Shown: piece by piece, positions 9,493 to 18,259 of the stretch | Numbering within the stretch: the stretch's first letter is position 1 | Layout of the letters: every line of letters begins with the position of its first letter | Assembly: GCA_050874665.1 (NCBI GenBank) | Contig: JBNMLC010000001.1 | Span: forward strand, 248,001-312,000 | Reading direction: 5' to 3' | DNA: 64,000 nucleotides | Source: RUG11237 sp050874665 | GTDB lineage: Bacteria > Bacillota > Clostridia > Lachnospirales > Lachnospiraceae | The notes under the pieces: generated by a model | Database searches by the model: none | Told to the model about the DNA's origin: nothing | The model's input: only the letters and a program-made list of their open reading frames with translations | Translations under genes and position numbers: made by a program

Positions 9493-9540
9493 AAATAGAT
9501 TTCAAAATTGCGTCAAGCTTGTTTTGGGAAAGGGTAAAAT

Positions 9541-10602
9541 ATGATTGGATTTTTAAAATGCATAGGTATGATAGCAGTATTTCTGGTGCTGTTTACTGTA
9601 TTTGGCGTTGTAGGAAGCCGAATGATAAAAAGAAAAAATACCTGGATAGAAAATCTTGTGCTTGGTTTTTTTCTTTATTTTTCATTTTTTCAGATTCTGG
9701 CATTCCCGCTGATTTTGTTAAAGCAGCATCTTAGTATTCTGACTTGGCTCTGGCTGGTAACGATTGCCATTGTGTTTATCATAGCTTTGCTTATATTATA
9801 TAAGGAAATAAGAGGAAAACAGACAAAGGAACATAAGAGAATAGAAAAAAGCAATGTAGCGTGTTGGTGTGTCATGGCTGTGATTGTTGCATTTTTTTGC
9901 TATTTTACGGCAATCGGAAATTATTGGGGGTGGGATACTGCCTTTTATATAGGTACAGTCAGTACCACCGTAGATACGGATACCATGTACCTTATAAATG
10001 GTGAAAGTGGTATTATGGAAACAACATTGCCACTGCGTTATGCGATGTCTTGTTTTTATATGAATAGTGCAGTATTTTGCAAAATAACAGGAATCACTGC
10101 GGTGTATTTTCAAAAATATGTGATGGGTACTTTATGTGTGATACTTTATTTTTGCGTGTTATATTTGATAGGACAGGCATTGTTTGAAAAAAATATGATG
10201 AAAACAACAGGATTTTTGGTGGGAGCTGCAATTTTAAATTTATTTTTTGTGTCGGAGTATACGACCTCCCAGTTTTTACTTTTAAGAGCCTATGAGGCAA
10301 AGGCTTATTGTGCCAATGTGGTGCTTCCGGTTATTTTCTGGCTGTTGTTTCTTCTGCATAAGGATTTAGAGAACAAAGAAAATTGGCGGGCTTTGTTTTT
10401 GACTGTTTTGGCAAGTGTGCCTATATCAATGTCTGCAATTTTGATTGCACCTGCTATGGTGGGGATATTCGTGGCAGCGGAAAGTATTGTTCATAGAAGC
10501 TATAAAGTGCTGTTTCGTGGTATTCTTTGTATGTTGCCTAATGTAGTGTATCTTGTAGTGTATCTTTTGTATACGTTGGATATTTTTGTGATAAAGGTGT
10601 AG
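9541..10602 (+). CDS. N-terminal part of a large membrane protein (DUF6077-like), cut by TAG
   Basis: It codes for 353 residues with many hydrophobic helices and a conserved-looking acidic loop GWDTAFYIGTVSTTVDTDT, then LLRAYEAKAYCANV. The product is like DUF6077 membrane proteins of Firmicute glycan clusters, probably GT-C related. The frame stops at TAG (10600-10602) in the middle of a membrane region, and the same frame resumes one codon later. The protein made here would therefore lack its C-terminal helices and its soluble tail. The family name is tentative. Confidence 0.7.
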   Translation: MIGFLKCIGMIAVFLVLFTVFGVVGSRMIKRKNTWIENLVLGFFLYFSFFQILAFPLILLKQHLSILTWLWLVTIAIVFIIALLILYKEIRGKQTKEHKRIEKSNVACWCVMAVIVAFFCYFTAIGNYWGWDTAFYIGTVSTTVDTDTMYLINGESGIMETTLPLRYAMSCFYMNSAVFCKITGITAVYFQKYVMGTLCVILYFCVLYLIGQALFEKNMMKTTGFLVGAAILNLFFVSEYTTSQFLLLRAYEAKAYCANVVLPVIFWLLFLLHKDLENKENWRALFLTVLASVPISMSAILIAPAMVGIFVAAESIVHRSYKVLFRGILCMLPNVVYLVVYLLYTLDIFVIKV

Positions 10603-10605
10603 ACT

Positions 10606-11427
10606 ATGTATGGAACAAATTCGATGTTAGAAACAGTAAAACATTATATGGGGCAGTCAGGGTTTGGCCTTCTGTTCTTGATTTCTCTGTTAGTGATCTT
10701 AGGATATCATTTTCAAGGAAAAGAGAACAGTAAGAATCAAAAGGTATTTCTTTGGATTATTCTGTTAAGTTTGTTGGGATTATATAATGATGTATCCATG
10801 AAAATTCTTGGAAAGCTTACAGACCATGCCACATTTTATCGCTTTTTATGGGCGGTTCCCGTTATTTTTGTGATTGCATTTTGTGCAGTGAATATTTTTA
10901 CGAAGGCAAAAAATATTACTGCAAAGCTTGCCGTGGCAGGTATCGTTGTTTTGATGTTTGCTTTAATGGAAAACAGTTATGTGAATATAGAACGCCTGCA
11001 GTATCCGGGAAGTATGGAAAAGATTCCTCAGGATATCAAAACGATTTGTGCAGTGATTGATGAACATAAAACAGTAGAAAATCCGGTATGTGTATTTGAT
11101 CAGGCAGCACAGCTTATGGTGAGGACAGAAAATCCCTCGATTGTGTGGGCAGTGAGCAGGGAATCTTATTTATATTTTCAACAGTATGGTTATGATAATG
11201 GAAGTAAAAGATACCGCCATTCGGAAACGTTACTGAAAGTGGCAGACAGTGGAATGCAGGTAAAAAAGAAAAAGCTGCGGAAAGCTTTAAAAAAGAAAAA
11301 TGTAGAGTTTATGGCAATAAAAAAAGAATACGATATGGATGCTTACTTAAAAAAAGTGGGTTTAACACCGGTGGGAGAAAGCGATAATTATATAATTTAT
11401 CAATATATAAATAAAGATAAGGAGTAA
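10606..11427 (+). CDS. C-terminal part of the same membrane protein
   Basis: It codes for 273 residues in the same frame as the preceding open frame, beginning MYGTNSMLETVKHYMGQSG. It has three to four hydrophobic helices, then a soluble tail of about 120 residues with CVFDQAAQLM and a Lys-rich stretch near the end. No Shine-Dalgarno sequence is seen before ATG 10606, which argues against it being an independent gene. It is best read as the 3' half of one interrupted gene. Confidence 0.65.
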   Translation: MYGTNSMLETVKHYMGQSGFGLLFLISLLVILGYHFQGKENSKNQKVFLWIILLSLLGLYNDVSMKILGKLTDHATFYRFLWAVPVIFVIAFCAVNIFTKAKNITAKLAVAGIVVLMFALMENSYVNIERLQYPGSMEKIPQDIKTICAVIDEHKTVENPVCVFDQAAQLMVRTENPSIVWAVSRESYLYFQQYGYDNGSKRYRHSETLLKVADSGMQVKKKKLRKALKKKNVEFMAIKKEYDMDAYLKKVGLTPVGESDNYIIYQYINKDKE

Positions 11428-11434
11428 TCATAAA

Positions 11435-13393
11435 ATGAAACAAAGGAACATGAAGAGAGTACAAAGATTCTTGTGGACGTTTCTCACAGTAATGTGCACT
11501 GTGGGAATTGTAAGAAACACAGTGCAGCCGTTGGTATGTAGTGCTGCACAGACACAGGCGCAGGAAATTCAGGCATCTGTTAAGTTAAAGAAAAATAGCA
11601 GCCAGTCAAAAATTAGTGTTACGGTAAGTGAACTGCGGGATTTAGAGGAAACAGAAAGCCTGCATGTTTTTGTATGGAATACTAAGATGGGCAGGGAGAA
11701 TGGAAGGTGGTATGCCTTAACGGAAAATATGGGGACATATCAGAAAACAATAAGTATTTCAAAATATGGCAATGCAACAGGAAGGTACAATGTGGAAGCA
11801 TATTTGCAAAATGATGCCGGAGAAGAGATGTTTATAGGAAAGAAAAGCACGACGATTGAAGGAATCAGCAAGGGAAGGGTTTCCTTTAAAAATATAGATC
11901 ATGATGCCGGCAGTTGTACAGTACGAATCAGCAATCTTGTCTCACCTGCAGCGATTAAAAAAGTCAGAGTATGGGTGTGGAACAACGAGAAAGGAAAAGA
12001 TAGTGCAAAGTGGTATACAGCAAAGAAGAAGGGCAGTTATTGGACGTTTGATTTCAGTGCAATGAATCATGGATATCAGTCAGGGAAATATAAGTTTCGT
12101 GTGAAAGTATGGGACGAAAGAGGAGTGATTGCCTATCTTCCGGATAAAAGCAAAACCATTCATGTAAATACGAATGTATCTATGAAAATAAAAGCGAACA
12201 GTACGCAGAGCAAATATACAATTACCGTTCAGAATGTAAGATATAGTAAGCCTGTGGAAAGAGTTCAGGTGGCGGTGTGGAGCGAAAATAACGGAACAGA
12301 CGATAAAAAGGTCTATACAGCAGTGGATAAAGGTGAGGGAACTTATACCGCAACGGTACCAATCAGTAAACACAAAGATAGTGGAACTTATTACGCATAT
12401 ACATATGTAACATTAGAAGGAAGCTCAAAAAAATTAGTGCAAAAGAAGACTTTTAATGTAAAGGGAATTACAGCACAAAATATTACATTTTCCTATCAAG
12501 ATGACGAAAAGGGGTCTGTTCAGGTGAATGTTTTAGGTGTCAGTTCTCCGGCTGAAATTAAAAAAGTAGAGATTAGAGCGCATACAAGTAAAAATGGGGC
12601 AGACGATTTAGTAAAGAGTGAAGCAGTAAATGTCAATGGTATATATAGAAAGACAATCAGCGTTGCTGATCACAAATATGAAAATGGAAAATATAAAATC
12701 CAGGTATATATTACAGATGCAAGAGGTATCGTAAAACAGTTAAACACCAGAACCATTGAATTGAAATGTTCGCAGGCATATAAGGACAAAACTACGTTTG
12801 CCGGAATTGATGTTTCAAAATTCCAGGGAAATATTGACTGGAATCGGGTAAAAGCAGCCGGAATTGATTTTGTTATTATTCGTGCAGGGTATCGTGGCTA
12901 CCAATATGGCTCCGTTGTGGAAGATCCGTATTTTGAAACAAATATAAAAGGGGCATTGGCAGCCGGAATTGATGTGGGAGTGTATTTCTTTAGTCAGGCA
13001 ATTACAGAACAGGAGGCAAGGGAAGAAGCACAATGGACTTTGCAGAAAATTGCACCATATAAGATTACATATCCGGTGGTTATTGATACAGAGTATGTGG
13101 CGGGAGGACGTGCAAACTCTATGGGGGCAATGCAAAGGACTAATGTAATGAATGCATTCTGTACAGAAGTGAAAAATGCAGGATACACACCGATGATTTA
13201 TGCCAGCAAGAGCTGGTTGGAAAATAATCTGGTGATGGGATATTTAAACCAGTATGATGTATGGCTTGCGCGTTATGCGGCTGCACCGGAATATACAGGA
13301 CCATTTACAATATGGCAGTATAGCAGTACCGGAACTGTTGACGGCATTACAGGGTATGTAGACCGTAATATAGGCTATAAGAGATATTATTAG
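11435..13393 (+). CDS. Secreted GH25 lysozyme with GBS-Bsp-like repeats
   Basis: The 652-residue protein has an N-terminal basic and hydrophobic signal peptide ending near CSAAQ. Residues 45-440 hold four repeats of about 95 residues, each with a V(W/R)xxxxGxxD or NGxW core, of the GBS-Bsp-like type found in streptococcal and clostridial surface proteins. The C-terminal 205 residues form a GH25 muramidase: it starts FAGIDVSKFQGNIDW with the first catalytic-site Asp and has VVIDTEY, where the D-x-E pair is catalytic, and ends with IWQYSSTG. It would cut or remodel peptidoglycan, perhaps making room for glycan attachment. It lies 7 bases after the split gene. Confidence 0.92.
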   Translation: MKQRNMKRVQRFLWTFLTVMCTVGIVRNTVQPLVCSAAQTQAQEIQASVKLKKNSSQSKISVTVSELRDLEETESLHVFVWNTKMGRENGRWYALTENMGTYQKTISISKYGNATGRYNVEAYLQNDAGEEMFIGKKSTTIEGISKGRVSFKNIDHDAGSCTVRISNLVSPAAIKKVRVWVWNNEKGKDSAKWYTAKKKGSYWTFDFSAMNHGYQSGKYKFRVKVWDERGVIAYLPDKSKTIHVNTNVSMKIKANSTQSKYTITVQNVRYSKPVERVQVAVWSENNGTDDKKVYTAVDKGEGTYTATVPISKHKDSGTYYAYTYVTLEGSSKKLVQKKTFNVKGITAQNITFSYQDDEKGSVQVNVLGVSSPAEIKKVEIRAHTSKNGADDLVKSEAVNVNGIYRKTISVADHKYENGKYKIQVYITDARGIVKQLNTRTIELKCSQAYKDKTTFAGIDVSKFQGNIDWNRVKAAGIDFVIIRAGYRGYQYGSVVEDPYFETNIKGALAAGIDVGVYFFSQAITEQEAREEAQWTLQKIAPYKITYPVVIDTEYVAGGRANSMGAMQRTNVMNAFCTEVKNAGYTPMIYASKSWLENNLVMGYLNQYDVWLARYAAAPEYTGPFTIWQYSSTGTVDGITGYVDRNIGYKRYY

Positions 13394-13412
13394 GCAAATA
13401 GGGAATTATTCG

Positions 13413-13441
13413 TTGAATTCTATGAGAGATTATGATATTAT
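13413..13441 (+). promoter_or_regulatory. Promoter for the rml operon
   Basis: TTGAAT (13413-13418), 17 bases, TATTAT (13436-13441). It is placed about 60 bases before the rmlB start, after the end of the lysozyme gene. Confidence 0.55.
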
Positions 13442-13501
13442 ATGATAGGCAAGAAATGTCAGAAAATAAATGTGAAAGAAACCAGCAGCGGAGGAAATGA
13501 T

Positions 13502-14578
13502 ATGAGAACATATTTAGTTACCGGAGGAGCAGGATTTATTGGCTCTAATTATATTCATTACATGTTTCGTAAATACGGTGATGAAATCAGAATTATTAAT
13601 GTGGACTGTTTAACCTATGCAGGAAATTTAGAAAATTTAAAGGATATTGAAAATAGAGATAATTATACGTTTATCAAGGCTAATATTTGCGATAAAGATG
13701 CCATTGAAAAGATTTTCGCAGAAAACGATATCGACAGAGTAGTGCATTTTGCGGCAGAAAGCCATGTGGACAGAAGTATTCGAAACCCGGAAGTGTTTGT
13801 GCAGACAAATGTATTAGGTACCTTAGTTATGCTGAATGCAGCAAAAAATGCATGGGAAAAGGAAGATGGCACATATAAGGAAGATAAAAAATTCCTTCAT
13901 GTTTCTACGGACGAGGTATATGGTTCTTTAGAAGACGGTGATACTTATTTCTATGAGACAACACCGTTAGATCCACACAGCCCGTATTCAGCAAGTAAGG
14001 CATCTTCTGATATGTTGGTGAAAGCTTATATGGATACTTATAAGTTTCCTGCCAATATTACTAACTGCTCTAACAATTACGGACCATACCAGTTCCCGGA
14101 AAAACTGATTCCGTTAATGATTAATAATGCACTGCAGGGAAAGAGTCTTCCAGTATATGGCGACGGTAAAAATGTACGTGACTGGTTATATGTAGACGAT
14201 CATGCAAAGGCAATTGATATGGTTCAGGAACAGGGAAAATTAGGTGAGCGCTATAACATTGGCGGACACAACGAAAAACAGAATATCGAAATTATTGAGA
14301 TTATTCTTGAAACTTTATTGGAAATTCTGCCGGAGAGTGATGAAAGACGTGCAAATATCGGAAAACAGTTGATTACTTATGTGGAAGACCGCAAGGGACA
14401 TGACAGAAGATATGCAATTGCACCGGATAAGATTAAAGCAGATATTGGCTGGTATCCGGAAACCATGTTTAAAGATGGAATTAAGCTTACAATAAAATGG
14501 TTCTTAGAAAACGAAGAATGGATGAAGAATGTAACCAGTGGAGATTACCAGAAGTACTATCAGGAAATGTACAAGTAA
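13502..14578 (+). CDS. rmlB: dTDP-glucose 4,6-dehydratase
   Basis: It removes water from dTDP-glucose to give dTDP-4-keto-6-deoxyglucose, the second step of dTDP-L-rhamnose synthesis. MRTYLVTGGAGFIGSNYI carries the NAD-binding GxxGxxG, HFAAESHVDRSI and HVSTDEVYG are RmlB signatures with the catalytic Asp-Glu region, and YSASKASSD holds the Tyr-x3-Lys pair. The frame is open to 13442, but GGAGG seven bases before ATG 13502 and the canonical N-terminus set this start, giving 358 residues. Confidence 0.97.
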   Translation: MRTYLVTGGAGFIGSNYIHYMFRKYGDEIRIINVDCLTYAGNLENLKDIENRDNYTFIKANICDKDAIEKIFAENDIDRVVHFAAESHVDRSIRNPEVFVQTNVLGTLVMLNAAKNAWEKEDGTYKEDKKFLHVSTDEVYGSLEDGDTYFYETTPLDPHSPYSASKASSDMLVKAYMDTYKFPANITNCSNNYGPYQFPEKLIPLMINNALQGKSLPVYGDGKNVRDWLYVDDHAKAIDMVQEQGKLGERYNIGGHNEKQNIEIIEIILETLLEILPESDERRANIGKQLITYVEDRKGHDRRYAIAPDKIKADIGWYPETMFKDGIKLTIKWFLENEEWMKNVTSGDYQKYYQEMYK

Positions 14579-14593
14579 GAAATAAAAAGAAAC

Positions 14594-14630
14594 GTGAGGG
14601 TGTTTTGCAAAAATAGCAGGGTACCCTCGC
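14594..14630 (+). terminator. Weak hairpin between rmlB and rmlA
   Basis: The arms at 14594-14601 and 14623-14630 pair over 8 bases with one G-U, and a 21-base loop. Only TTT follows. It could lower readthrough or protect the upstream message; a true terminator is doubtful because rmlA has no obvious promoter of its own. Confidence 0.3.
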
Positions 14631-14677
14631 TTTGTGCATGAAATGGAAATAAGAATGTTATCAAAGGAGAAGATAAG

Positions 14678-15547
14678 ATGAAAGGGATTATATTAGCAGG
14701 TGGTTCGGGAACCAGACTGTATCCGTTAACCAAGGCGATTTCAAAGCAGATTATGCCGGTGTATGATAAACCTATGATTTATTACCCATTGTCTACACTT
14801 ATGCTGGCGGGGATTCGAGAAATTCTAATTATTTCAACACCCAGGGATTTGCCTGTTTTTTGTGAACTTTTAGGAGATGGAAGCCAATTGGGACTGGATA
14901 TTCAGTATGCGGTGCAGGATCAGCCAAGAGGCTTGGCAGATGCATTTATTATTGGAGCAGATTTTATTGGAAAAGACTCGGTTGCACTGGTGCTTGGAGA
15001 TAATATATTTTATGGACAGAGCTTTTCAAAGGTATTGCGAAGAGTGGCACAGCAGGAAAAAGGAGCTACTATATTTGGATACTATGTCCGTGATCCTAGA
15101 GAGTATGGAGTGGTAGAATTTGATGAAAGTGGGAAGGCACTTTCCATCGAAGAAAAACCGGAACATCCAAAGTCAAATTATGCTGTTCCGGGCTTATATT
15201 TCTATGATAATGATGTAGTAGAAATTGCAAAAAATGTGACCCCTTCTGCAAGAGGTGAAATTGAAATTACAAGTATTAATAATGAATATCTGCGTAGGGG
15301 AACTTTACAGGTAGAACCGTTAGGAAGAGGATTTGCATGGTTAGATACCGGAAATCACGATGCGTTGCTTGAGGCAGCTAATTTTGTTGCAACGTTCCAA
15401 AAACGTCAGGGCTTATACATTTCATGCATTGAAGAAATTGCTTATCGAAGCGGATTTATTGATAAAGAACAATTGTTAAAGCTTGCGCAGCCATTGCTAA
15501 AAACAGCATATGGTCGTTATTTAGTAGAAATTGCGAATGGATTATAA
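14678..15547 (+). CDS. rmlA: Glucose-1-phosphate thymidylyltransferase
   Basis: It makes dTDP-glucose from dTTP and glucose 1-phosphate, the first step of dTDP-L-rhamnose synthesis. MKGIILAGGSGTRLYPLT is the nucleotide-binding loop, SKQIMPVYDKPMIYYP is diagnostic of RmlA, and LGDNIFYG holds the metal-binding Asp. The length of 289 residues is normal. AAAGGAG precedes the ATG. The neighbours rmlB and rmlC confirm the pathway. Confidence 0.97.
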   Translation: MKGIILAGGSGTRLYPLTKAISKQIMPVYDKPMIYYPLSTLMLAGIREILIISTPRDLPVFCELLGDGSQLGLDIQYAVQDQPRGLADAFIIGADFIGKDSVALVLGDNIFYGQSFSKVLRRVAQQEKGATIFGYYVRDPREYGVVEFDESGKALSIEEKPEHPKSNYAVPGLYFYDNDVVEIAKNVTPSARGEIEITSINNEYLRRGTLQVEPLGRGFAWLDTGNHDALLEAANFVATFQKRQGLYISCIEEIAYRSGFIDKEQLLKLAQPLLKTAYGRYLVEIANGL

Positions 15548-15588
15548 ATTGAAGGTTAAGTTAAATAGAGAGAAAAGAGGACGAAAAA

Positions 15589-16140
15589 ATGGGAAAAATT
15601 ACAGTAGAAACATGTGAAATTGAAGGTTTGAAGGTAATCACACCAACAGTATTCGGCGATGAAAGAGGATATTTCATGGAAACTTATAATTATAATGATT
15701 ATAAGGCAGCGGGAATTGATATGGAATTTGTACAGGATAACCAGTCTATGTCCAAAAAAGGAGTTTTAAGAGGACTTCATTTTCAGATTAATTTTCCACA
15801 GGATAAGTTAGTACGTGTCACAAAAGGTGAAGTATTTGATGTTGCTGTAGATTTACGTCCGGGTTCTGAAACATATGGAAAATGGTTTGGAGTACTTCTT
15901 TCAGAAGAAAACAAAAAGCAATTTTTTATACCGAAAAATTTTGCACATGGATTTTTAGTATTATCTGATGTGGCTGAGTTTTCATATAAATGTACAGACT
16001 TTTATCATCCAAATGATGAAGGAGGTCTTGCATGGAATGACAAAGAAATCGGTGTTGCATGGCCAATTCCGGAAGGAATGGAATTAACTATTTCAGAAAA
16101 AGATCAAAAATGGCCGGGAATTGCTTCTTTGAAGAAATAA
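15589..16140 (+). CDS. rmlC: dTDP-4-dehydrorhamnose 3,5-epimerase
   Basis: The protein is a cupin-fold epimerase of 183 residues acting on dTDP-4-keto-6-deoxyglucose. FGDERGYFMETYN, the catalytic-His motif VLRGLHFQ, and IPKNFAHGFLVLSD are all present. It is the third gene of the rml set; the final reductase RmlD is not in the window and must be encoded elsewhere if rhamnose is the end product. It lies 18 bases before the transporter pair. Confidence 0.96.
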   Translation: MGKITVETCEIEGLKVITPTVFGDERGYFMETYNYNDYKAAGIDMEFVQDNQSMSKKGVLRGLHFQINFPQDKLVRVTKGEVFDVAVDLRPGSETYGKWFGVLLSEENKKQFFIPKNFAHGFLVLSDVAEFSYKCTDFYHPNDEGGLAWNDKEIGVAWPIPEGMELTISEKDQKWPGIASLKK

Positions 16141-16158
16141 TCCATTTAGGAGAGGAAT

Positions 16159-16965
16159 ATGTCAGAACAAACAAAAACAAGGACAAGTCTGGTAAAAGAC
16201 GTATATGAAAACAGACACCTTGTCTCGAAATTAGCGAAAAATGATTTCAAGACCAGATATGCAGGCTCGTATCTTGGAATTATCTGGGCATTCGTACAGC
16301 CGGTTGTAACCGTACTGGTGTACTGGTTTGTATTTGGATTGCGCACGTCAGGAACGGAAAATCCGGCATTTATTCTTTATCTTTTAGCGGGAATTGTGCC
16401 GTGGTTTTTCTTTCAGGACGCATTAAACAGCGGGACAAATGCATTGTTGGAGTATAATTATCTGGTAAAGAAGGTAGTATTTAAAATCAGTGTGTTGCCG
16501 GTAATCAAAATCATATCAGCATTATTTGTCCATGCCTTTTTCGTCCTGTTTACTGTGATACTGTTTGCATGCTATGGATATTATCCTGATTTGTATACAT
16601 TACAGATATTTTACTATACTTTTTGTATGATGATGCTAGTGTTGGGAATTGTATATGCTACGAGTGCTGTGGTTATCTTCTTTAGAGATTTATCACAGAT
16701 TATTAATATTGTATTGCAGGTGGGAGTCTGGCTTACGCCGATTATGTGGAAATTACAGATGATCCCGGAAAAACTACAGTGGATATTTAAATTAAATCCA
16801 CTATATTATGTGGTAAACGGTTACCGCGATGCTTTTTACCAGAAGCAGTGGTTTTTTGAACATCCATTAAATACGTTGTATTTCTTCGGATTTACGATAG
16901 CGATGTATTTGCTTGGAACCAACATATTTGGAAGATTAAAAGTACATTTTGCAGATGTGCTGTAA
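16159..16965 (+). CDS. Polysaccharide ABC exporter permease (Wzm type)
   Basis: The 268-residue ABC-2 type permease has six hydrophobic helices. The N-terminal cytosolic FKTRYAGSYLGIIWAFVQP is the standard Wzm/TagG coupling and entry motif, and the last helix pair follows LNPLYYVVNGYRD. With the ATPase encoded 9 bases downstream it would move a completed undecaprenyl-PP-linked glycan across the membrane. An ABC route implies that the glycan chain is finished in the cytosol before export. Confidence 0.93.
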   Translation: MSEQTKTRTSLVKDVYENRHLVSKLAKNDFKTRYAGSYLGIIWAFVQPVVTVLVYWFVFGLRTSGTENPAFILYLLAGIVPWFFFQDALNSGTNALLEYNYLVKKVVFKISVLPVIKIISALFVHAFFVLFTVILFACYGYYPDLYTLQIFYYTFCMMMLVLGIVYATSAVVIFFRDLSQIINIVLQVGVWLTPIMWKLQMIPEKLQWIFKLNPLYYVVNGYRDAFYQKQWFFEHPLNTLYFFGFTIAMYLLGTNIFGRLKVHFADVL

Positions 16966-16974
16966 GGAGTTTTT

Positions 16975-18249
16975 ATGGAAGAAATTGCAATTCAGGTTAA
17001 AAATGTATCAAAAATGTATAAACTGTATGATAAAGCATCGGATCGTCTGAAGGAATCTTTGGGTCTTACAAGACAGAAAAAATACAGAGAACATTTTGCG
17101 TTGAAAAATATTGATTTTGAAGTAAAAAAAGGTGAAACAGTTGGAATTATCGGAACGAATGGTTCCGGAAAATCAACAGTTTTAAAGATTATTACAGGTG
17201 TATTGAATCCAACAGAGGGTGAGGTTAGCGTGAACGGGCGTATTTCAGCACTCCTGGAGTTAGGTGCAGGATTTAATATGGAATATACAGGAATTGAAAA
17301 TGTATACTTAAATGGAACAATGCTGGGTTTCAGTGAAAAAGAGATTGATGAACGGCTGGAGGCTATTCTTGAATTTGCGGATATTGGTGATTTTGTGAAT
17401 CAGCCGGTGAAATCTTATTCTAGCGGTATGTTTGTCCGTCTTGCTTTTGCAGTTGCCATAAATATTGATCCGGATATTCTGATTGTAGACGAGGCATTAT
17501 CGGTAGGTGATGTATTCTTTCAGGCAAAATGTTATCGTAAGTTTGAAGAATTTAAAAAGCAGGGAAAGACAATACTTTTTGTAAGTCACGATTTAGGAAG
17601 CATCAGTAAATATTGTGACAGGGCTATTCTGATTAATAAGGGTGTAAAGTTAGATGAGGGAACACCAAAAGCAATGATTGACATGTATAAAAAGCTTTTG
17701 GTGGGACAATTGCCTTTAGATGATGATGAAGATGAAAAGATTAATGAGGTAGAACTGCCGGAAGAAAAACAGGAACAGCAGCAGACGGAGGCGATTCAGT
17801 CGAATCCGGAGTTGCTAGAGTATGGAAATAAGGCAGCGGAAATTGTATCTTATACGATAGAAGATGAAAATGGAATTGTGACAGATACCATTGAAAAGGG
17901 AACAGAATTTGTGATTCGTGTAAAATTGCACTTTAACCAAAAAGTACCAGAGCCAATTTGTGCTTTTTCCATTAAAAATGTACAAGGCATTGAGATTACA
18001 GGAACGAATACCATGATTGAAAAGAATGATATCGGTTCGAAAGGGGCAGGTGAAGAGGTGGAAGTCTCCTTCCACCAAAGGATGATGCTGCAGGGAGCAG
18101 AATACCTGCTTTCTTTAGGGTGTACCGGATTTGAACAAGGTGAATTTAATGTATATCACAGATTGTACGATGTATGTAATATTACAGTGATTTCAGACAA
18201 AAATACAGTTGGCTATTATGATATGGACACAGAAGTAAAGATAAGTTAG
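16975..18249 (+). CDS. Polysaccharide ABC exporter ATPase with Wzt-type C-terminal domain
   Basis: It has 424 residues. The ATPase domain covers about 1-245 with Walker A GTNGSGKST near residue 60, signature SYSSGMFVRLAFA, Walker B ILIVDEAL and switch FVSHD. An acidic, Gln-rich linker (DDDEDEKINE) leads to a C-terminal beta-sandwich of about 130 residues, starting near YGNKAAEIVSYTIEDENG. In E. coli O9a/O8 Wzt, such a domain recognises the modified non-reducing end of the glycan. The gene directly after encodes a WbdD-like terminator candidate, which fits that mechanism. Confidence 0.92.
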   Translation: MEEIAIQVKNVSKMYKLYDKASDRLKESLGLTRQKKYREHFALKNIDFEVKKGETVGIIGTNGSGKSTVLKIITGVLNPTEGEVSVNGRISALLELGAGFNMEYTGIENVYLNGTMLGFSEKEIDERLEAILEFADIGDFVNQPVKSYSSGMFVRLAFAVAINIDPDILIVDEALSVGDVFFQAKCYRKFEEFKKQGKTILFVSHDLGSISKYCDRAILINKGVKLDEGTPKAMIDMYKKLLVGQLPLDDDEDEKINEVELPEEKQEQQQTEAIQSNPELLEYGNKAAEIVSYTIEDENGIVTDTIEKGTEFVIRVKLHFNQKVPEPICAFSIKNVQGIEITGTNTMIEKNDIGSKGAGEEVEVSFHQRMMLQGAEYLLSLGCTGFEQGEFNVYHRLYDVCNITVISDKNTVGYYDMDTEVKIS

Positions 18250-18259
18250 GAGAAGACGA

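Larger units (their letters stand above)
9541..11427 (+). pseudogene. Single gene of about 628 codons split by one in-frame amber codon
   Basis: Codons run VIKV-TAG-TMYGTNS with no change of frame, so one base change (for example CAG, AAG or TGG to TAG) explains the split. TAG is used as the normal stop by many intact genes here (for example those ending at 13393, 18249, 20395 and 36130), so general readthrough is unlikely. It could also be a sequencing error. Confidence 0.75.
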
